Source: a virus. Taken from it: DNA of 21,567 bases. Under the pieces are notes generated by a model. It searched no databases. It was not told the origin of the DNA and was given only the letters and a program-made list of their open reading frames with translations. This document shows, in pieces, positions 21,364 to 21,567 of this stretch. The DNA is taken from the IMG/VR virus record IMGVR_UViG_3300048438_000019, positions 1 through 21,567 of that record; one strand, 5' to 3'. A program made the translations under genes and the position numbers. Every line of letters starts with the position of its first letter. Position 1 is the stretch's first letter.

Positions 21364-21567
21364 AAAAAAGCCTTGTTGAAATAGCCTATTTAAGACACCA
21401 AGACTGGTTAAGGGTAGTGTATGCCTTTGGCTGTAACAAAAGTATGGCAGAGGACATTGTTATGAGTATGTACGAACAACTTATAAGAGATGTAGATAAA
21501 GGGTTAGACCTATGGCATAATAACGATGTTAATATTTACTACTGCTGGAAAGTGTTAAGAGGCATAT
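21360..21567 (+). CDS. Sigma-70 family (ECF-like) factor, partial at the window edge
   Basis: Only the first 69 residues are present; the frame is still open at 21567. ATG 21360 overlaps the ATPase stop (ATGA). The visible part reads like sigma region 2: KSLVEIAYLRHQDWLRVVYA, then GCNKSMAEDIVMSMYEQLI (24-42), with the 'AEDivq.my' signature of region 2.2, and VNIYYCWKVLRG (57-68), where ECF factors have a 'n..awl..ia.n' helix. Such small sigma-like proteins occur in flavobacterial phages. It would redirect RNA polymerase to phage promoters, but regions 3-4 are not visible, so this is a moderate call. Confidence 0.62.
   Translation, partial: MKKSLVEIAYLRHQDWLRVVYAFGCNKSMAEDIVMSMYEQLIRDVDKGLDLWHNNDVNIYYCWKVLRGI

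Noticed and set aside
1-21567. Integrase, attachment site or tRNA gene
   Set aside because: No tyrosine or serine recombinase motif, no att-like repeat and no tRNA cloverleaf was recognised, so lifestyle cannot be judged from this window.

Overview
The window is a stretch of double-stranded DNA phage genome, or possibly a prophage. The virion genes point to a siphovirus: HK97-type capsid, tape measure, no visible sheath. The host is most likely a flavobacterium or other Bacteroidota. The grounds are low GC, A-rich leaders without Shine-Dalgarno sites before most starts, intergenic matches to the Bacteroidota -7 promoter box TAnnTTTG, and protein types (XkdF-like protease, DUF6712-like connector, S74 fibre, Cys-rich capsid-module protein) that I recall from flavobacterial phages. 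I cannot name a specific relative. Every supported gene is on the + strand. Most neighbours overlap by 1-8 bp or abut.

Layout. (1) 1-6781, neck and tail: a terminator-like protein, an HK97 gp10-like protein, two large tail proteins (388 and 891 aa), a 46-aa ORF and the tape measure. (2) 6816-9829, capsid: XkdF-like protease with an extra C-terminal domain, Cys-rich protein, acidic scaffold, major capsid protein, terminator. (3) 9851-13246, tail tube, unknown and connector genes: putative major tail protein with terminator, 116-aa protein, portal with an extra C-terminal domain, DUF6712-like connector, 36-aa ORF. (4) 13243-16455, host recognition: lectin-like receptor-binding protein, 57-aa Trp-rich protein, S74 chaperone-tipped fibre, small acidic protein. 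(5) 16491-18027, small proteins and lysis: M15A peptidase flanked by two holin-like membrane proteins. (6) 18028-21567, regulatory and DNA metabolism: an AT-rich control region, a NinG-like nuclease, a compact intergenic cassette (promoter box, putative small RNA, terminator, promoter), small early-type genes, a possible recombination protein, an SSB-like protein, an AT-rich GIY-YIG nuclease, a RecA/RepA-fold ATPase, and the start of a sigma-like factor cut by the window edge.

How it fits together: the protease, scaffold and capsid proteins build the prohead. The portal, connector and neck proteins join it to a tail made from the tube protein and tape measure. The lectin-like and S74 proteins bind the host, and the peptidase with a holin lyses the cell. 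The early-type genes handle DNA, and the partial sigma-like protein may redirect transcription. Terminase lies outside the window.

The most interesting signal is at 18631-18717. A promoter-like box and a clean terminator bracket about 75 nt that hold a 12-13 nt stretch. This stretch is perfectly complementary to an A-rich motif found just upstream of three downstream start codons, and to a fourth copy a little further from its start. It could be an antisense regulatory RNA or a shared protein-binding site. It is inference and needs transcript data.
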